64,000 nucleotides of DNA. It comes from Thiobacillus sp. UBA3361 (GTDB lineage: Bacteria; Pseudomonadota; Gammaproteobacteria; Burkholderiales; Thiobacillaceae). Positions 7,301-15,628 of this stretch are shown in pieces (the first letter of the stretch is position 1; the number at the start of each line of letters is the position of its first letter). The position numbers were made by a program, and so were the translations under genes. Under the pieces are notes generated by a model. It saw only the letters and a program-made list of their open reading frames with translations, did no database searches and was not told the origin of the DNA. The stretch is from the NCBI GenBank assembly GCA_002360535.1, contig DEQR01000012.1, positions 9,932-73,931 of the forward strand, given 5' to 3'.

Positions 7301-9917
7301 CGAGACCGCCCGCCTGCAGGTGCGCATGCCATACCGGCTGGCCACCGCCCTGATCACCGTCGAGCGAGACGGCATCCTGGATGCGCGGGTGGTGAAGCTG
7401 CGCGGCAAGGACCCGGTGGTGGAGGTGCCCATCGCCGATGCCCACGCCCCCAACGTCTATGTCTCCGCCCTGGTGGTGCGCGGCCGCACCCCCTACCTGC
7501 AACCCGGCGCCCTGGCGGACCTGGGCCGGCCGGCCTTCAAGCTGGGCATCACCGGCATCCAGGTGGGCCGCGGCGGCCACGCCCTGGAGGTGAAGGTGAG
7601 CGCCGACCGGGAGCTCTATCAGATACGGGAGAAGGCGCGCGTCAAGGTGCGGGTGCGCACCCCGGACGGCAAGGCGCCGCCGGCCGGCACCCGCGTCGCC
7701 CTGGCCGCCGTCGATGAAGGCCTGCTGGAGCTGGCCCCCAACGGCAGTTGGGACGTGCTCGGGGCAATGATGGCCGAGCGCGGCTACAACCTGCGCAACT
7801 TCACCGCCCAGATGCAGGTCACCGGCAAGCGCCACTACGGCCGCAAGGCCCTGCCCCAGGGCGGCGGCGGCGGGCGCCTGCCGACCCGCGAGTTGTTCGA
7901 CACCCTGCTCTACTGGAACGCTGACGTGGTCCTGGATGCCCATGGCCAGGCCAGCGTCGAGGTACCCCTCAACGACAGCCTGACCGCCTTCCGCATCGCT
8001 GCCGTGGCCAGTTCGGCCACCCGTTTCGGAGACGGCGCCACCCGCATCCGCGCCAGCCAGGACTTGCAACTCGTCTCCGGCCTGGCACCGGTGGTGCGCC
8101 AGGGCGACCGCACCCAGGCGCGCTTCACCGTGCGCAACGGCAGTACCCGGCCGATGCGCGTGGAAGTCTCCGCGCGGGCCGACGCGGACGTCGGCAGGCT
8201 GGCCGGCCAGACCGTCGAACTGGCGCCCGGCGAAGGCAAGGAAGCGGCCTGGCCGGTCCGGGTGCCGGAGATGGCCGACAGCCTCGCCTGGCAAGTCGAG
8301 GCAAGGGAGTTGAGCGGCAGGACAACGGACGCCCTGAAGGTCAGCCAGCAGGTCGATCCCGCCGTGCCGGTGCGTGTCCAGTCCGCCACCCTGTTCCGTC
8401 TGGAGGGCGGCAGGGACCTGCCCGTCGCCCCGCCGGCCGGCGCCCTGGCCGGTCGCGGCGAGGTGCGCGCCACCCTGGCCGCCTCGCTGGCAGACGGCCA
8501 GACCGGGGTGCGCGCCTGGCTGCGCGACTACCCCCTGGCCTGCCTGGAACAGAAGGCCTCCAAGGCCATCGGCACCCGCGACGAAAATGCCTGGCAGGCG
8601 CTCGGCGAGGCCCTGCCCGGCTACCTGGCCGACAACGGCCTGGCCGACTACTTTCCCGGCGCGGGCGGCGGCAGCGTGGCCCTCACCGCCTATCTCCTGT
8701 CCATCAGCGCCGAGGCCGGCTGGCCCCTGCCGGCCGCGCCCAGGGCGGGCATGGAACGAGCGCTGGCCGAGTGGCTGGCCGGCCGCCTGGAAACGCCCCT
8801 GCCTTACGGCGCCGGCGCCGAGGCGCCCATCGCCCTGCGTGTCGCGGCCCTGGAAGCCCTGGCCCGCCAGGGCAAGGCCACGCCCGGCCTGCTGGCGACC
8901 ATCAAGCCCGAACCGAATCTGTGGCCGACGGCCACGGTCATCGACTGGATCGGCGCGTTGCGCCACCTGAGCGGCGTGGCCGACCGGGACGAACTGCTCA
9001 AACAGGCGCAGGAGGCCCTGCGCGCCCGCCTCTATCTGACCGGCAAGCGCCTGACCATCCAGGACGAGGGCCGGGCCGGCCGCTGGTGGCTGATGGCCAG
9101 CGCCGACACCCTGGCAGCCAAGGGCCTCGCGGCGGTACTGGAACTGCCCGGCTGGCGGGACGACATCGACCGCTTGGCCGCCGGCGCCCTGCTCAGGCAA
9201 AGCAACGGCCACTGGGACACCACCACCGCCAACGCCTGGGGTAGCCTGGCCATGGAGCGCTACACGCGACTGCGCGAGGCGGTGAAGCCCGGCGGACGCA
9301 GCACCGTCATCCTCGGCCGGCAGGGCCGGCTGGTGGACTGGGAGAAATTCCCGCGCGGCGCCACCGCCTTCCTGCCCCTGCCCGACGCGCCGGACACCCT
9401 GAAGCTCAGGCACGAAGGCCCCGGCGCGCCGGTGGTCAGCGTCAGCACCCTGGCCGCCGTGCCGCTCACCGCGCCGGTGAACCGCGGCTACCGGGTCAAC
9501 CGCGAGGTCTTGCCCGTCGAGCAAAAAAACCCCGGCCGTTACAGCCGCGGCGATGTGCTGCGCGTGCGCCTGAAGGTGGATGCCGCCGCCGATATGGGTT
9601 GGGTGGTGGTGGAAGACCCGCTGCCGCCGGGGGCCAGCATCCTCGGCACCGGTCTGGGCAGAGAGGGACGCAACCAATCGGCCATCCTGAGCGCCGGCGA
9701 GCAGACCCAGGGCGCCTGGCCGGCCTGGCAGGAACGCCTGTTCCAGACCTACCGCGCCTACTACGCCTGGGTGCCCAAGGGTGGCTTCGGCCTCGAATAC
9801 ACCCTGCGCCTGAACAGCGACGGCGATTTCCAATTGCCGCCGACGCGGGTGGAAGCCATGTACGCCCCGGAGATGTCCAGCGAGGCGCCGGTGGGCCGTT
9901 TCCGAGTGGAGAACTGA
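4320..9917 (+). CDS. Bacterial alpha-2-macroglobulin with intact thioester motif
   Basis: An 1865-residue exported protein. The signal peptide covers about residues 1-20 (ending LAQAAAV) and has no lipobox Cys, so it is probably periplasmic and soluble. The order is that of the MG1/MG2 macroglobulin repeats, bait region and thioester helical domain. The thioester motif is PLACLEQ with Cys1408 and Gln1411, so covalent trapping of proteases should be possible. It is longer than the E. coli YfhM type (about 1650). A2Ms of this kind are usually encoded next to pbpC (PBP1C), and pbpC is present at 11945, here separated by two genes. The stop codon is followed after 1 bp by the start of the SEC-C protein, so these two are co-transcribed. 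The role, as known for the family, is periplasmic protease trapping that protects the cell wall or envelope. Confidence 0.92.
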   Translation: MRVWLTAIPLFWLATLAQAAAVESFSPTGEQLEIGQVRARFSTPMAPLGRADAPAPFAIDCPLAGEGRWADERTWVYDLQGQPQAGTACRFRIREGLKSVAGEAVEAGGDYRFSIAGPRVLASLPGADTTVDEEQVFVLRLNGPLRADSLAGRVRCEAQGIHERIPVRRLTGAERAGILEQVRPQVADLVENWDAGYRPEADGSLEVLRCARALPAKAKLFLVWGEGVATPSGARNPSEQRLLFRVRDEFVARVRCDRENARAGCIPLTPIRVEFSAQVARAWLDAIRLRDDTGKTYPQTAAEPAAAFDTGVRFAGPFPADANLELVLPKGIGDDKGRPLDNAGRFPMAVRVGRMPPLVKFAGDFGIVESKEGGLLPLTVRNLEPGKDGTAARVRWLRLTDDAAILDWMARVKKAAVPHGKPLSDPRRERLLTARLPGLVDRPLPKPEGAQAFEVVGVPLGEPGYYVVEAESRRLGQALIGADTPMYVRAGALVTNLAVHFKWGAADSLAWVTRLDQGTPVQGAQVAVRDCKGRQLAAGGTDSDGLARFPKGIPDPRGASWDCPLFVSARAGGDLAFALSDWDEGIETWRFGLPSDWQRDNRLAHTVLDRTLFRPGETVHMQHLLRARVPAGLALPARTPRTLLIEHGDSAQRWFLPLQWKDGAAAVDWAIPKTAKRGEYSLRLLDEAIAPDSEAARRDWFEGLDSGRFTVADFRVPLMRASLDPVDKRLVAANAAAFDTAVSWQNGGGARGLPVKLRAQLEPAREVEFAGYEDYDFARRKDTDSGQEEDETVALAGDEFRLDAGGAGRGRVSGLPALAMPHRLRVELEYADPNGEIQTVSRAAPWWPAAVVLGMKRDGWARRGQATTLVFQALDLDGRPAAGIPVNVRLALRQSFGHRVRLAGGFYGYRHESRETPLPGRCDGHTDEGGRFTCQARAEQGGEVRVSAEARDAQGRVARSHHSYWVAGRDEWGFAQDNHDRIDLVAEKKRYEPGETARLQVRMPYRLATALITVERDGILDARVVKLRGKDPVVEVPIADAHAPNVYVSALVVRGRTPYLQPGALADLGRPAFKLGITGIQVGRGGHALEVKVSADRELYQIREKARVKVRVRTPDGKAPPAGTRVALAAVDEGLLELAPNGSWDVLGAMMAERGYNLRNFTAQMQVTGKRHYGRKALPQGGGGGRLPTRELFDTLLYWNADVVLDAHGQASVEVPLNDSLTAFRIAAVASSATRFGDGATRIRASQDLQLVSGLAPVVRQGDRTQARFTVRNGSTRPMRVEVSARADADVGRLAGQTVELAPGEGKEAAWPVRVPEMADSLAWQVEARELSGRTTDALKVSQQVDPAVPVRVQSATLFRLEGGRDLPVAPPAGALAGRGEVRATLAASLADGQTGVRAWLRDYPLACLEQKASKAIGTRDENAWQALGEALPGYLADNGLADYFPGAGGGSVALTAYLLSISAEAGWPLPAAPRAGMERALAEWLAGRLETPLPYGAGAEAPIALRVAALEALARQGKATPGLLATIKPEPNLWPTATVIDWIGALRHLSGVADRDELLKQAQEALRARLYLTGKRLTIQDEGRAGRWWLMASADTLAAKGLAAVLELPGWRDDIDRLAAGALLRQSNGHWDTTTANAWGSLAMERYTRLREAVKPGGRSTVILGRQGRLVDWEKFPRGATAFLPLPDAPDTLKLRHEGPGAPVVSVSTLAAVPLTAPVNRGYRVNREVLPVEQKNPGRYSRGDVLRVRLKVDAAADMGWVVVEDPLPPGASILGTGLGREGRNQSAILSAGEQTQGAWPAWQERLFQTYRAYYAWVPKGGFGLEYTLRLNSDGDFQLPPTRVEAMYAPEMSSEAPVGRFRVEN

Positions 9918-9918
9918 G

Positions 9919-10341
9919 ATGGGAAAAGAGAAGGGGAAAAACGCGACCGTGACGCCGGAGGCCTGTCCCTGCGGCCTGCCCCTGCCCTACCGTGAATGCT
10001 GTGGCCGCTTCATCGACGGCGACACGCCCGCACCGGACGCGGAGCGGCTGATGCGTTCCCGCTACACCGCCTACGCCCTGGGCCGCGAGGCATACCTGCT
10101 AGCCACCTGGCACCCGGACACCCGGCCGCCGGCCGGCCACCTGGAGGGCAAGCTCAAGCCCAAATGGTTGGGCCTGCGGGTGCTGGAACACCGGCAGCAG
10201 GACGCGGACCACGCCACGGTAGTCTTCGTGGCCCGCTACAAGCTGGGCGGAATGGCGCTGCGAATGGGGGAAACCAGCCGCTTCGTGCGCCTGGAGGGAC
10301 GCTGGCTCTACCTGGACGAAACGGTGAAGGAGACGGGCTGA
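9919..10341 (+). CDS. YchJ/UPF0225-like SEC-C motif protein
   Basis: A 140-residue cytoplasmic protein. The zinc-binding SEC-C cysteines are at the N terminus (CPCGLPLPYRECCGRF), followed by ERLMRSRYTAYALG, the hallmark of the YchJ family, and an NTF2-like beta-rich domain. It begins 1 bp after the A2M stop, so it is translationally linked to A2M. The family function is not established. The N terminus is lysine-rich (MGKEKGKNATV). It converges on the diguanylate cyclase gene that ends at 10355. Confidence 0.88.
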   Translation: MGKEKGKNATVTPEACPCGLPLPYRECCGRFIDGDTPAPDAERLMRSRYTAYALGREAYLLATWHPDTRPPAGHLEGKLKPKWLGLRVLEHRQQDADHATVVFVARYKLGGMALRMGETSRFVRLEGRWLYLDETVKETG

Positions 10342-10354
10342 AGGGCCGCCCGCA

Positions 10355-11725
10355 TCAGGCGCACAACCGGTCGCGGCCCGCACCCTTGGCGCCGTAAAGG
10401 CACAGGTCGGCCCGCTGGATGAGCCGTTCCGCGCCCTCGTCCGGCCTGGCCTGGACGACCCCGCCGCTCAGCGTCAAGCGCAATCCCTCGATGCCCAGAT
10501 CCAGTTCGCGGGTCGCCAGCAACAGGCGCTCGGCCGCCACGCAGGCGGCGTCGTGATCCACGTTGGGCAGCACCACCAGGAACTCCTCGCCGCCATAGCG
10601 GGCGATCAAGTCCACGCCGCGCAGCTCGTGGCGCAGCATGGCCGCCACCGCCCGCAGCACGGCGTCGCCGACGGCGTGGCCATGGGTGTCGTTGATGGCC
10701 TTGAAATAGTCCAGATCGAACAGGAAGGCGCTCAAGGGGGCCTGGTAGCGCTGCGCCCGCTGCAGTTCCTCCGCCAGCCGCTGGATGATGTGCCGGCGGT
10801 TGTAGAGGCCGGTGAGCCCGTCCGTGATCGCCAGGTGCTGCAATTCCTCGTTGCTGCGCCGCAGGGCCTGTTCCAGCTTGGTGCGCTGGCTGATGTCGAT
10901 GATGAAGCTGACCCGCCGCGGGTGCCCGTCGTCGCCGGTGATGCGCACCGCGTCCGCCAGCACGGTCTTCAGTTCACCCCCGCGCGTGCGCACCTGCCAT
11001 TCGCCCTGGAGGCAGGCCCCTTCCCGGATGAAACGGTCATGCAGCAGGCTGAGGACCTGACGCTCCCCCTCCGCCGCCACCATGCTGAAATGGCGGCCGA
11101 TCATCTCCTCCCGGCCATAACCGAAAAAATTGCAGTAATGGGGATTGACCTGCTCCTGAATGCCCTGCTCGTCGGTCATGCAAATGCCCAGGGGGGCGGC
11201 CTGCACGATGCGCGACATGGTCTCGCGGGCCAGAGCGGCGGCGCGCATGGCCATTTCATCGTGGGTCAGGTCCAGGAAGGTGATGACCACCTCCCGTGGC
11301 AAACCCTGCTCATCCGGGATGGGCAGGGCGTTGAGGGTAACCCAGCGCAGCGCCCCGTCGGGCCGCTGCACGGTCAGATGGCAATCCAGCACCGGCTGCC
11401 GCGCCAGCAGCACCCGCGCGACCGGATGTTCCGGACGTTCCAGCGGCCGTCCGTCGGGATGGTGCATGTGCCAGGCCGGAGACAGGACATCCTGCCCCTC
11501 CAGATCGTCCCGCCCCAGAATATGGCGCGCCTGGGGGTTGGCATACAGGATCTGGCCGGCGGCGGAACAGACCACGACACCGGCCTGGAGATGCGTCAGC
11601 AGGGCCTGGGTCCACTCGCTGCGCTGGCGCGCGGCGGCCAGCTGCGCACGCAGCTGGAGCAGCTCCTCGCGCATGGCCTGCATATCGGCCTCGTGGGCCG
11701 GAAAAACACGCTCCAACATGGACAT
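10355..11725 (-). CDS. Cytoplasmic PAS-PAS diguanylate cyclase
   Basis: A 456-residue protein that makes cyclic di-GMP from two GTP. It has no membrane segment. A short N-terminal coiled coil (residues ~10-40) is followed by two PAS domains (about 45-160 and 175-290) and a C-terminal GGDEF domain (about 300-456). The active site is GGEEF, and the inhibitory I-site RGVD lies exactly five residues before it, so product feedback control should work. ATG 11725 and ATG 11719 are both possible starts. The gene sits on the opposite strand between A2M/SEC-C and pbpC, interrupting the usual A2M-pbpC pairing. Confidence 0.93.
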   Translation of the reverse strand: MSMLERVFPAHEADMQAMREELLQLRAQLAAARQRSEWTQALLTHLQAGVVVCSAAGQILYANPQARHILGRDDLEGQDVLSPAWHMHHPDGRPLERPEHPVARVLLARQPVLDCHLTVQRPDGALRWVTLNALPIPDEQGLPREVVITFLDLTHDEMAMRAAALARETMSRIVQAAPLGICMTDEQGIQEQVNPHYCNFFGYGREEMIGRHFSMVAAEGERQVLSLLHDRFIREGACLQGEWQVRTRGGELKTVLADAVRITGDDGHPRRVSFIIDISQRTKLEQALRRSNEELQHLAITDGLTGLYNRRHIIQRLAEELQRAQRYQAPLSAFLFDLDYFKAINDTHGHAVGDAVLRAVAAMLRHELRGVDLIARYGGEEFLVVLPNVDHDAACVAAERLLLATRELDLGIEGLRLTLSGGVVQARPDEGAERLIQRADLCLYGAKGAGRDRLCA

Positions 11726-11944
11726 GGCCGGCTAGAAAATTCCAGGTGGATGATTGATCATGGGGCTGGCACCGGGCCGGTTCGGAACAGCCCCCCGGCG
11801 CATGGCGGACCGGGGGCATGCTAGCCTTCACAAGGTGGCTTGGCTCTCGGTTATGAGACCTAGGTCGATCTCCTATGTAAAAAGAAAGTGGCCGCAGACT
11901 CCGTATTTCCTCCCGTCACCCAGGGCGGTAATCGCATCTCAAAT

Positions 11945-14059
11945 GTGAACCGCATCACTTTGGTAATAGGGTTCGCTGTGCTCATCGCGGTCATCGGCGG
12001 CAGTTGCCGGGCCGCCCTGCCCGGCTTCGCTCAGGTCAAGGAGAGCTGGCATTCTTCGGAGACCCTGATGCTCGACCGGCAGGGCACCCCGCTGCAGGAA
12101 ATCCGCCGCGACCTGAGCCACCGCCGCACCGAATGGGTCGCGCTGGAAACGGTCTCGCCGGCCCTGATCGGCGCCGTGCTGCACGCCGAGGACCGGCGCT
12201 TCGAAGAACACGCCGGCGTGGATTGGCTGGCGGCCGGCAAGGCGGCCCTGACCAACTGGCTGCGCGACCGGCCGCGTGGCGCCTCGACCCTCAGCATGCA
12301 GCTGGCCGGCCTGCTGGACCCGGACCTGCGCGCCCGCGCGGGACGCCGCGACTTGGGCGAGAAATGGCGGCAGTTGCGCGCCGCCCAGGCGCTGGAACGA
12401 TCCTGGAGCAAGACCCAGATCCTGGAGGCCTACCTCAACCTGCTGCCCCTGCGCGGCGAGCTGACCGGCCTCGACGCCGCCAGCCGGGGCCTGTTCGATA
12501 AACGCCCCGCCGGCCTGGACCACGCCGAAGCCCTCATTTTGGCCGCCCTGATCCGCTCGCCCAACGCCCCGCCCGCCCAGGTGGCCGAACGGGTCTGCGC
12601 CCTCGCCCGTGACCTGCCTTCGGCGCCGGACTGCAAGACATTGCGCCGCCGCACCCTCAACGCCCTGAGCGGCCGCTACCCCATCCTGCCCGCCGTCGAT
12701 CTGGCCTCCCACGCCGCCCTGAAGGCACTGGCCGAGCGGACGGGCCCCGCACCCGCGGAAATCCGCACCAGCCTGGATGCCGGGCTGCAACGCCGGGTGC
12801 GCAAGGCCCTGGCCGACCAGCTCGTGCGTCTCGCGCCCCGCAATGTCCAGGATGCCGCCGCCCTGGTGGTGGACAACGCCAGCGGCCGGGTCCTGGCCTA
12901 TGCCAGCGTCAGCGGGCCGCGCTCCGCATCGCCCCACAGCGACGGCGTGCTGGCGCCGCGCCAGGCCGGCTCCACCCTGAAGCCCTTCCTCTATGCTCTG
13001 GCCCTGGACCGCCGTCTGCTCACTGCCGCCTCGCCCCTGTCCGACGACCCCGTGCTCCTGGGCACGGCGGGCGGCCAATACGCCCCGCGCAACTACGACC
13101 ACAGCTACCGCGGCCTAGCCAGCCTGCGCACCGCCCTGGCCGGGTCCCTCAATATCCCCGCCGTGCAGACCGCCCAGTTGGTGGGCCTGGAGGCCTTCGC
13201 CGAACGTCTGCATCTCCTCGGTTTCGGTCAGGTCACCGAGGCCGCCGACTTCTACGGCCCGGCCCTGGCCCTGGGCAGCGTCGAGGTGAACCTGTGGGAA
13301 CTGGTCAACGCCTACCGCACCTTGGCCAACGGCGGCCGCGGCGGATCGCTGAGCCTTGGGCCGGATGCCGTGGAGGCGCGCCCCGGCACCGGACCGCGCA
13401 TCTTCTCCGCCGAGGCCGCCTGGCTGGTCGCCCACATCCTCTCCGACCGGCAAGCGCGCGCCGCCACCTTCGGCCTGGAGTCTCCCCTGGCCACCCCCTA
13501 CTGGAGCGCGGTGAAAACAGGCACCAGCAAGGACATGCGCGACAACTGGTGCGTCGGCTTCACGGCCGCGCACACGGTGGGGGTGTGGATCGGAAATTTC
13601 TCCGGCGAGCCCATGCACGACGTGTCCGGCATGCATGGGGCCGCGCCCGTCTGGGCCGGCATCATGGACAGCCTGCACGCGGAACGCGCCGCCGGCCCGC
13701 CGCGCCGCCCCTACGGCCTGGTCGCCGCCAGCGTGCAGCCGCCGGGCGAACCGCCGCGCCGGGAATGGTTTCTGGCCGGCACCGTCCCGGAGGCGGCAGG
13801 CTGGCAGCGGGCGCACCCCCCCGCGCGCATCCTGGAGCCCGCCGAGGGCGGGATCTACGCCCTCGATCAGGACATCCCCCGCCCGCGCCAGATACTGCGC
13901 TTTACCGCCGAAAACCCACCTGCCGGCGCCACCTGGCGGCTAGACGGTTGGACCCTTGACGGCGGCGACTGGCCGCCCGTGCCGGGCAGGCATGAATTGC
14001 AGCTCCTCGACCGCCAGGGTCGCGAGCTGGACCGCGTCCGTTTCGAAGTGCGCGGCTGA
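11945..14059 (+). CDS. pbpC: Penicillin-binding protein 1C (bifunctional class A)
   Basis: Peptidoglycan glycosyltransferase/transpeptidase anchored in the inner membrane. Using GTG 11945 gives 704 residues, with the signal anchor immediately at the N terminus (MNRITLVIGFAVLIAV) and AGGGCGGT 14 bases upstream. GTG 11888 in the same frame would add 19 polar residues. The glycosyltransferase Glu82 lies in HAEDRRFEEHAGVD. Transpeptidase motifs are STLK (Ser343), SLN, and KTGTS (Lys524). The C terminus (from about ILEPAEGGIYA) matches the BiPBP_C domain typical of PBP1C. Together with the A2M at 4320 this is the recurrent A2M-PBP1C partnership, thought to couple envelope defence to wall repair. 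Confidence 0.93.
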   Translation: MNRITLVIGFAVLIAVIGGSCRAALPGFAQVKESWHSSETLMLDRQGTPLQEIRRDLSHRRTEWVALETVSPALIGAVLHAEDRRFEEHAGVDWLAAGKAALTNWLRDRPRGASTLSMQLAGLLDPDLRARAGRRDLGEKWRQLRAAQALERSWSKTQILEAYLNLLPLRGELTGLDAASRGLFDKRPAGLDHAEALILAALIRSPNAPPAQVAERVCALARDLPSAPDCKTLRRRTLNALSGRYPILPAVDLASHAALKALAERTGPAPAEIRTSLDAGLQRRVRKALADQLVRLAPRNVQDAAALVVDNASGRVLAYASVSGPRSASPHSDGVLAPRQAGSTLKPFLYALALDRRLLTAASPLSDDPVLLGTAGGQYAPRNYDHSYRGLASLRTALAGSLNIPAVQTAQLVGLEAFAERLHLLGFGQVTEAADFYGPALALGSVEVNLWELVNAYRTLANGGRGGSLSLGPDAVEARPGTGPRIFSAEAAWLVAHILSDRQARAATFGLESPLATPYWSAVKTGTSKDMRDNWCVGFTAAHTVGVWIGNFSGEPMHDVSGMHGAAPVWAGIMDSLHAERAAGPPRRPYGLVAASVQPPGEPPRREWFLAGTVPEAAGWQRAHPPARILEPAEGGIYALDQDIPRPRQILRFTAENPPAGATWRLDGWTLDGGDWPPVPGRHELQLLDRQGRELDRVRFEVRG

Positions 14060-14139
14060 AACGGAGGCAACGCTCAGCGCGTGCCCGCCCTTCGCTGCAG
14101 AAGCGATCGTTGCAAATACTTTACGATTTCAGTCAACCA

Positions 14140-14168
14140 TTGCCGGACACCTTGCCGGCCGGTAAAAT
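14140..14168 (+). promoter_or_regulatory. sodB: Predicted sigma70 promoter of sodB
   Basis: The -35 candidate TTGCCG (14140-14145) and the -10 candidate TAAAAT (14163-14168) are separated by exactly 17 bp. The expected transcript would start near 14175 and have a leader of about 37 nt carrying the GAGGAG ribosome binding site. Confidence 0.5.
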
Positions 14169-14211
14169 CGCCCCGTCAATCGGACTTTCCAAACCCTGAG
14201 GAGTGAACGAC

Positions 14212-14796
14212 ATGGAACACCAACTGCCCGAGCTGCCCTACATCATGGACGCCCTGGATCCCTACATGAGCGCAGAGACCTTCGATTACCACTATGGCAA
14301 GCACCACAAGGCCTACGTCACCAACCTGAACAACCTGATCAAGGGCACCGAATTCGAAACCATGTCCCTGGAGGACATCGTCAAGAAGGCCCCCGCCGGC
14401 GGAGTGTTCAACAACGCCGCCCAGGTGTGGAACCACACCTTCTTCTGGAACAGCATGAAGCCCAACGGCGGCGGCGCACCCACCGGCGCCCTGGCCGCCG
14501 CCATCAATGCCAAATGGGGCAGCTTCGACGCCTTCAAGGAGGCCTTCGTCAAGAGCGCCGTGGGCAACTTCGGCTCCGGCTGGACCTGGCTGGTGAAGAA
14601 GCCCGACGGCAGCGTCGATATCGTCAACACCAGCAACGCCGGCACCGTGCTGACCACCGGCGACAAGGCCCTGCTGACCGTCGATGTGTGGGAGCACGCC
14701 TACTACATCGACTACCGCAACGCCCGTCCCAAGTTCGTCGAGACCTTCCTGGCCAGCCTGGCCAACTGGGACTTCGCCGCCGCCAACTTCGCCTGA
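14212..14796 (+). CDS. sodB: Fe-type superoxide dismutase
   Basis: Converts superoxide to hydrogen peroxide and oxygen in the cytoplasm. The protein has 194 residues from ATG 14212. This start is chosen because GAGGAG lies 8 bases upstream; an upstream GTG at 14203 overlaps that site. Metal ligands are His27 in [11 protein letters not shown], His in WNHTFFW, and Asp and His in [11 protein letters not shown]. The [10 protein letters not shown] and GSGWTWL stretches are typical of the Fe/Mn family. The pattern around the second ligand favours iron over manganese, but this is by family resemblance. The gene is monocistronic: it has its own promoter and a strong terminator. Confidence 0.96.
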   Translation: MEHQLPELPYIMDALDPYMSAETFDYHYGKHHKAYVTNLNNLIKGTEFETMSLEDIVKKAPAGGVFNNAAQVWNHTFFWNSMKPNGGGAPTGALAAAINAKWGSFDAFKEAFVKSAVGNFGSGWTWLVKKPDGSVDIVNTSNAGTVLTTGDKALLTVDVWEHAYYIDYRNARPKFVETFLASLANWDFAAANFA

Positions 14797-14835
14797 GCAG
14801 CCATGTGATGTAGTCGGGAAAGCAGGTTGAATGCA

Positions 14836-14868
14836 AAGGGCCGCCAACCACGCGGCCCTTACTATTTG
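14836..14868 (+). terminator. Intrinsic terminator of sodB
   Basis: AAGGGCCGC (14836-14844) pairs perfectly with GCGGCCCTT (14852-14860) around a 7-nt loop, followed by ACTATTTG. It lies 40 bp after the sodB stop and just before the end of the convergent gene at 14917. Confidence 0.75.
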
Positions 14869-14916
14869 TATTCGGTATCGACTAATTCCGGCCCATGGCG
14901 GGACACTGCAGCCGCA

Positions 14917-15234
14917 TCAGAGGGCCAGTGTACGGGCTGTGGTGGTGATATCGGGCAGTTGGACGGGCTGCATGAGCGTTGTATCGTCGGGCTCGTGCAC
15001 ATGGGGGCAGAGCCGTTCGCGCTCGGCGATCAGTTCCCGATACGCGGCCTCGACAGCCTGGCGCTCGCCCGCGCTAGTCGCCTGGCGGTAGCGGCCCTGT
15101 ATTTGGCGGCACTCGGCGGGCAGAAGCAGGGCGTGGCAAACCGGCACTGACTCGCGGCCCCCGGCGATCATGCCCAGAAGCAGGAGCACGAAAGCGCCGG
15201 CCAACACGATGGTCGCCAGAAAGCGGTTGGTCAT
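14917..15234 (-). CDS. Small membrane-anchored protein of unknown function (third gene of coupled operon)
   Basis: A 105-residue protein starting at ATG 15234 with GGGAGTG about 6 bases upstream. One N-terminal membrane segment (about residues 6-25, FLATIVLAGAFVLLLLGMIA) is followed by a charged helical region with three Cys (VPVCHAL, PAECRQI, ERLCPHV) and an unstructured end. The start codon overlaps the stop of the preceding gene as ATGA (15231-15234), so translation is coupled. I recognise no domain. The frame stays open upstream to 15432, but those residues are of low-complexity shadow type. Confidence 0.6.
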   Translation of the reverse strand: MTNRFLATIVLAGAFVLLLLGMIAGGRESVPVCHALLLPAECRQIQGRYRQATSAGERQAVEAAYRELIAERERLCPHVHEPDDTTLMQPVQLPDITTTARTLAL

Positions 15235-15524
15235 TCGGGCACTCCCGCCGTCACGGCAGAGGCCCAACCAGCCGCAGCCTGCGCGCGGGCTCGCTGCCGC
15301 CCGTGTCCCTTTGGGATGGCTGCCCGGACCCGTTTCGCCAGGCAGTCGCGGACCGATTGTTGGGCAGTTGGGCCAAGGGTGCGACATTCGTGTAGCGGCC
15401 GGCGGACCGCTTCGCCGACGCGAGGCGGGCACCCCAACGGCCTCGGGCGCCGCCGGCCGGGGTGGGCGGCCTGGCAGGCCATGGCCAGACCGCCAGCATG
15501 GCCAACCACCATTTCGTGGACCAC
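15231..15524 (-). CDS. Small Cys-containing protein of unknown function (second gene of coupled operon)
   Basis: A 97-residue protein if started at GTG 15524, which has GGGAGG six bases upstream; an ATG at 15512 has none. There are four Cys residues (MACQAA, LGCPP, HECRTL, VRDCLAKR), spaced along a helical, Arg-rich chain. No signal peptide is visible. Evidence that it is real: the TGA stop overlaps the ATG of the next gene (ATGA), the start has a good ribosome binding site, and it follows the gene at 15629-15922 in the same direction. No family is recognised. Confidence 0.5.
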   Translation of the reverse strand: MVHEMVVGHAGGLAMACQAAHPGRRRPRPLGCPPRVGEAVRRPLHECRTLGPTAQQSVRDCLAKRVRAAIPKGHGRQRARAQAAAGWASAVTAGVPE

Positions 15525-15628
15525 ACCGACCCTCCCCACCGCAATTCCATACTGCTTGCCATCACCACGCCTCCCGTGTTCCATGGCGAAAACCCTGGTC
15601 CGGCCTGCCTCTCGGGGCAGTTCCCGGC

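Noticed and set aside
4230..9833. Very long open frame (1867 codons) on the minus strand opposite A2M
   Set aside because: It mirrors a well-supported A2M gene, is low in complexity (Gly/Ala/Gln/Arg-rich), and shows no domain; in GC-rich DNA such antisense frames are expected.
15251..15568. Alternative frame in the small three-gene operon (MVMASSMELRWGG...)
   Set aside because: The neighbouring frame has the GTG start with a ribosome binding site and ends in an ATGA overlap with the next gene; this frame has neither.
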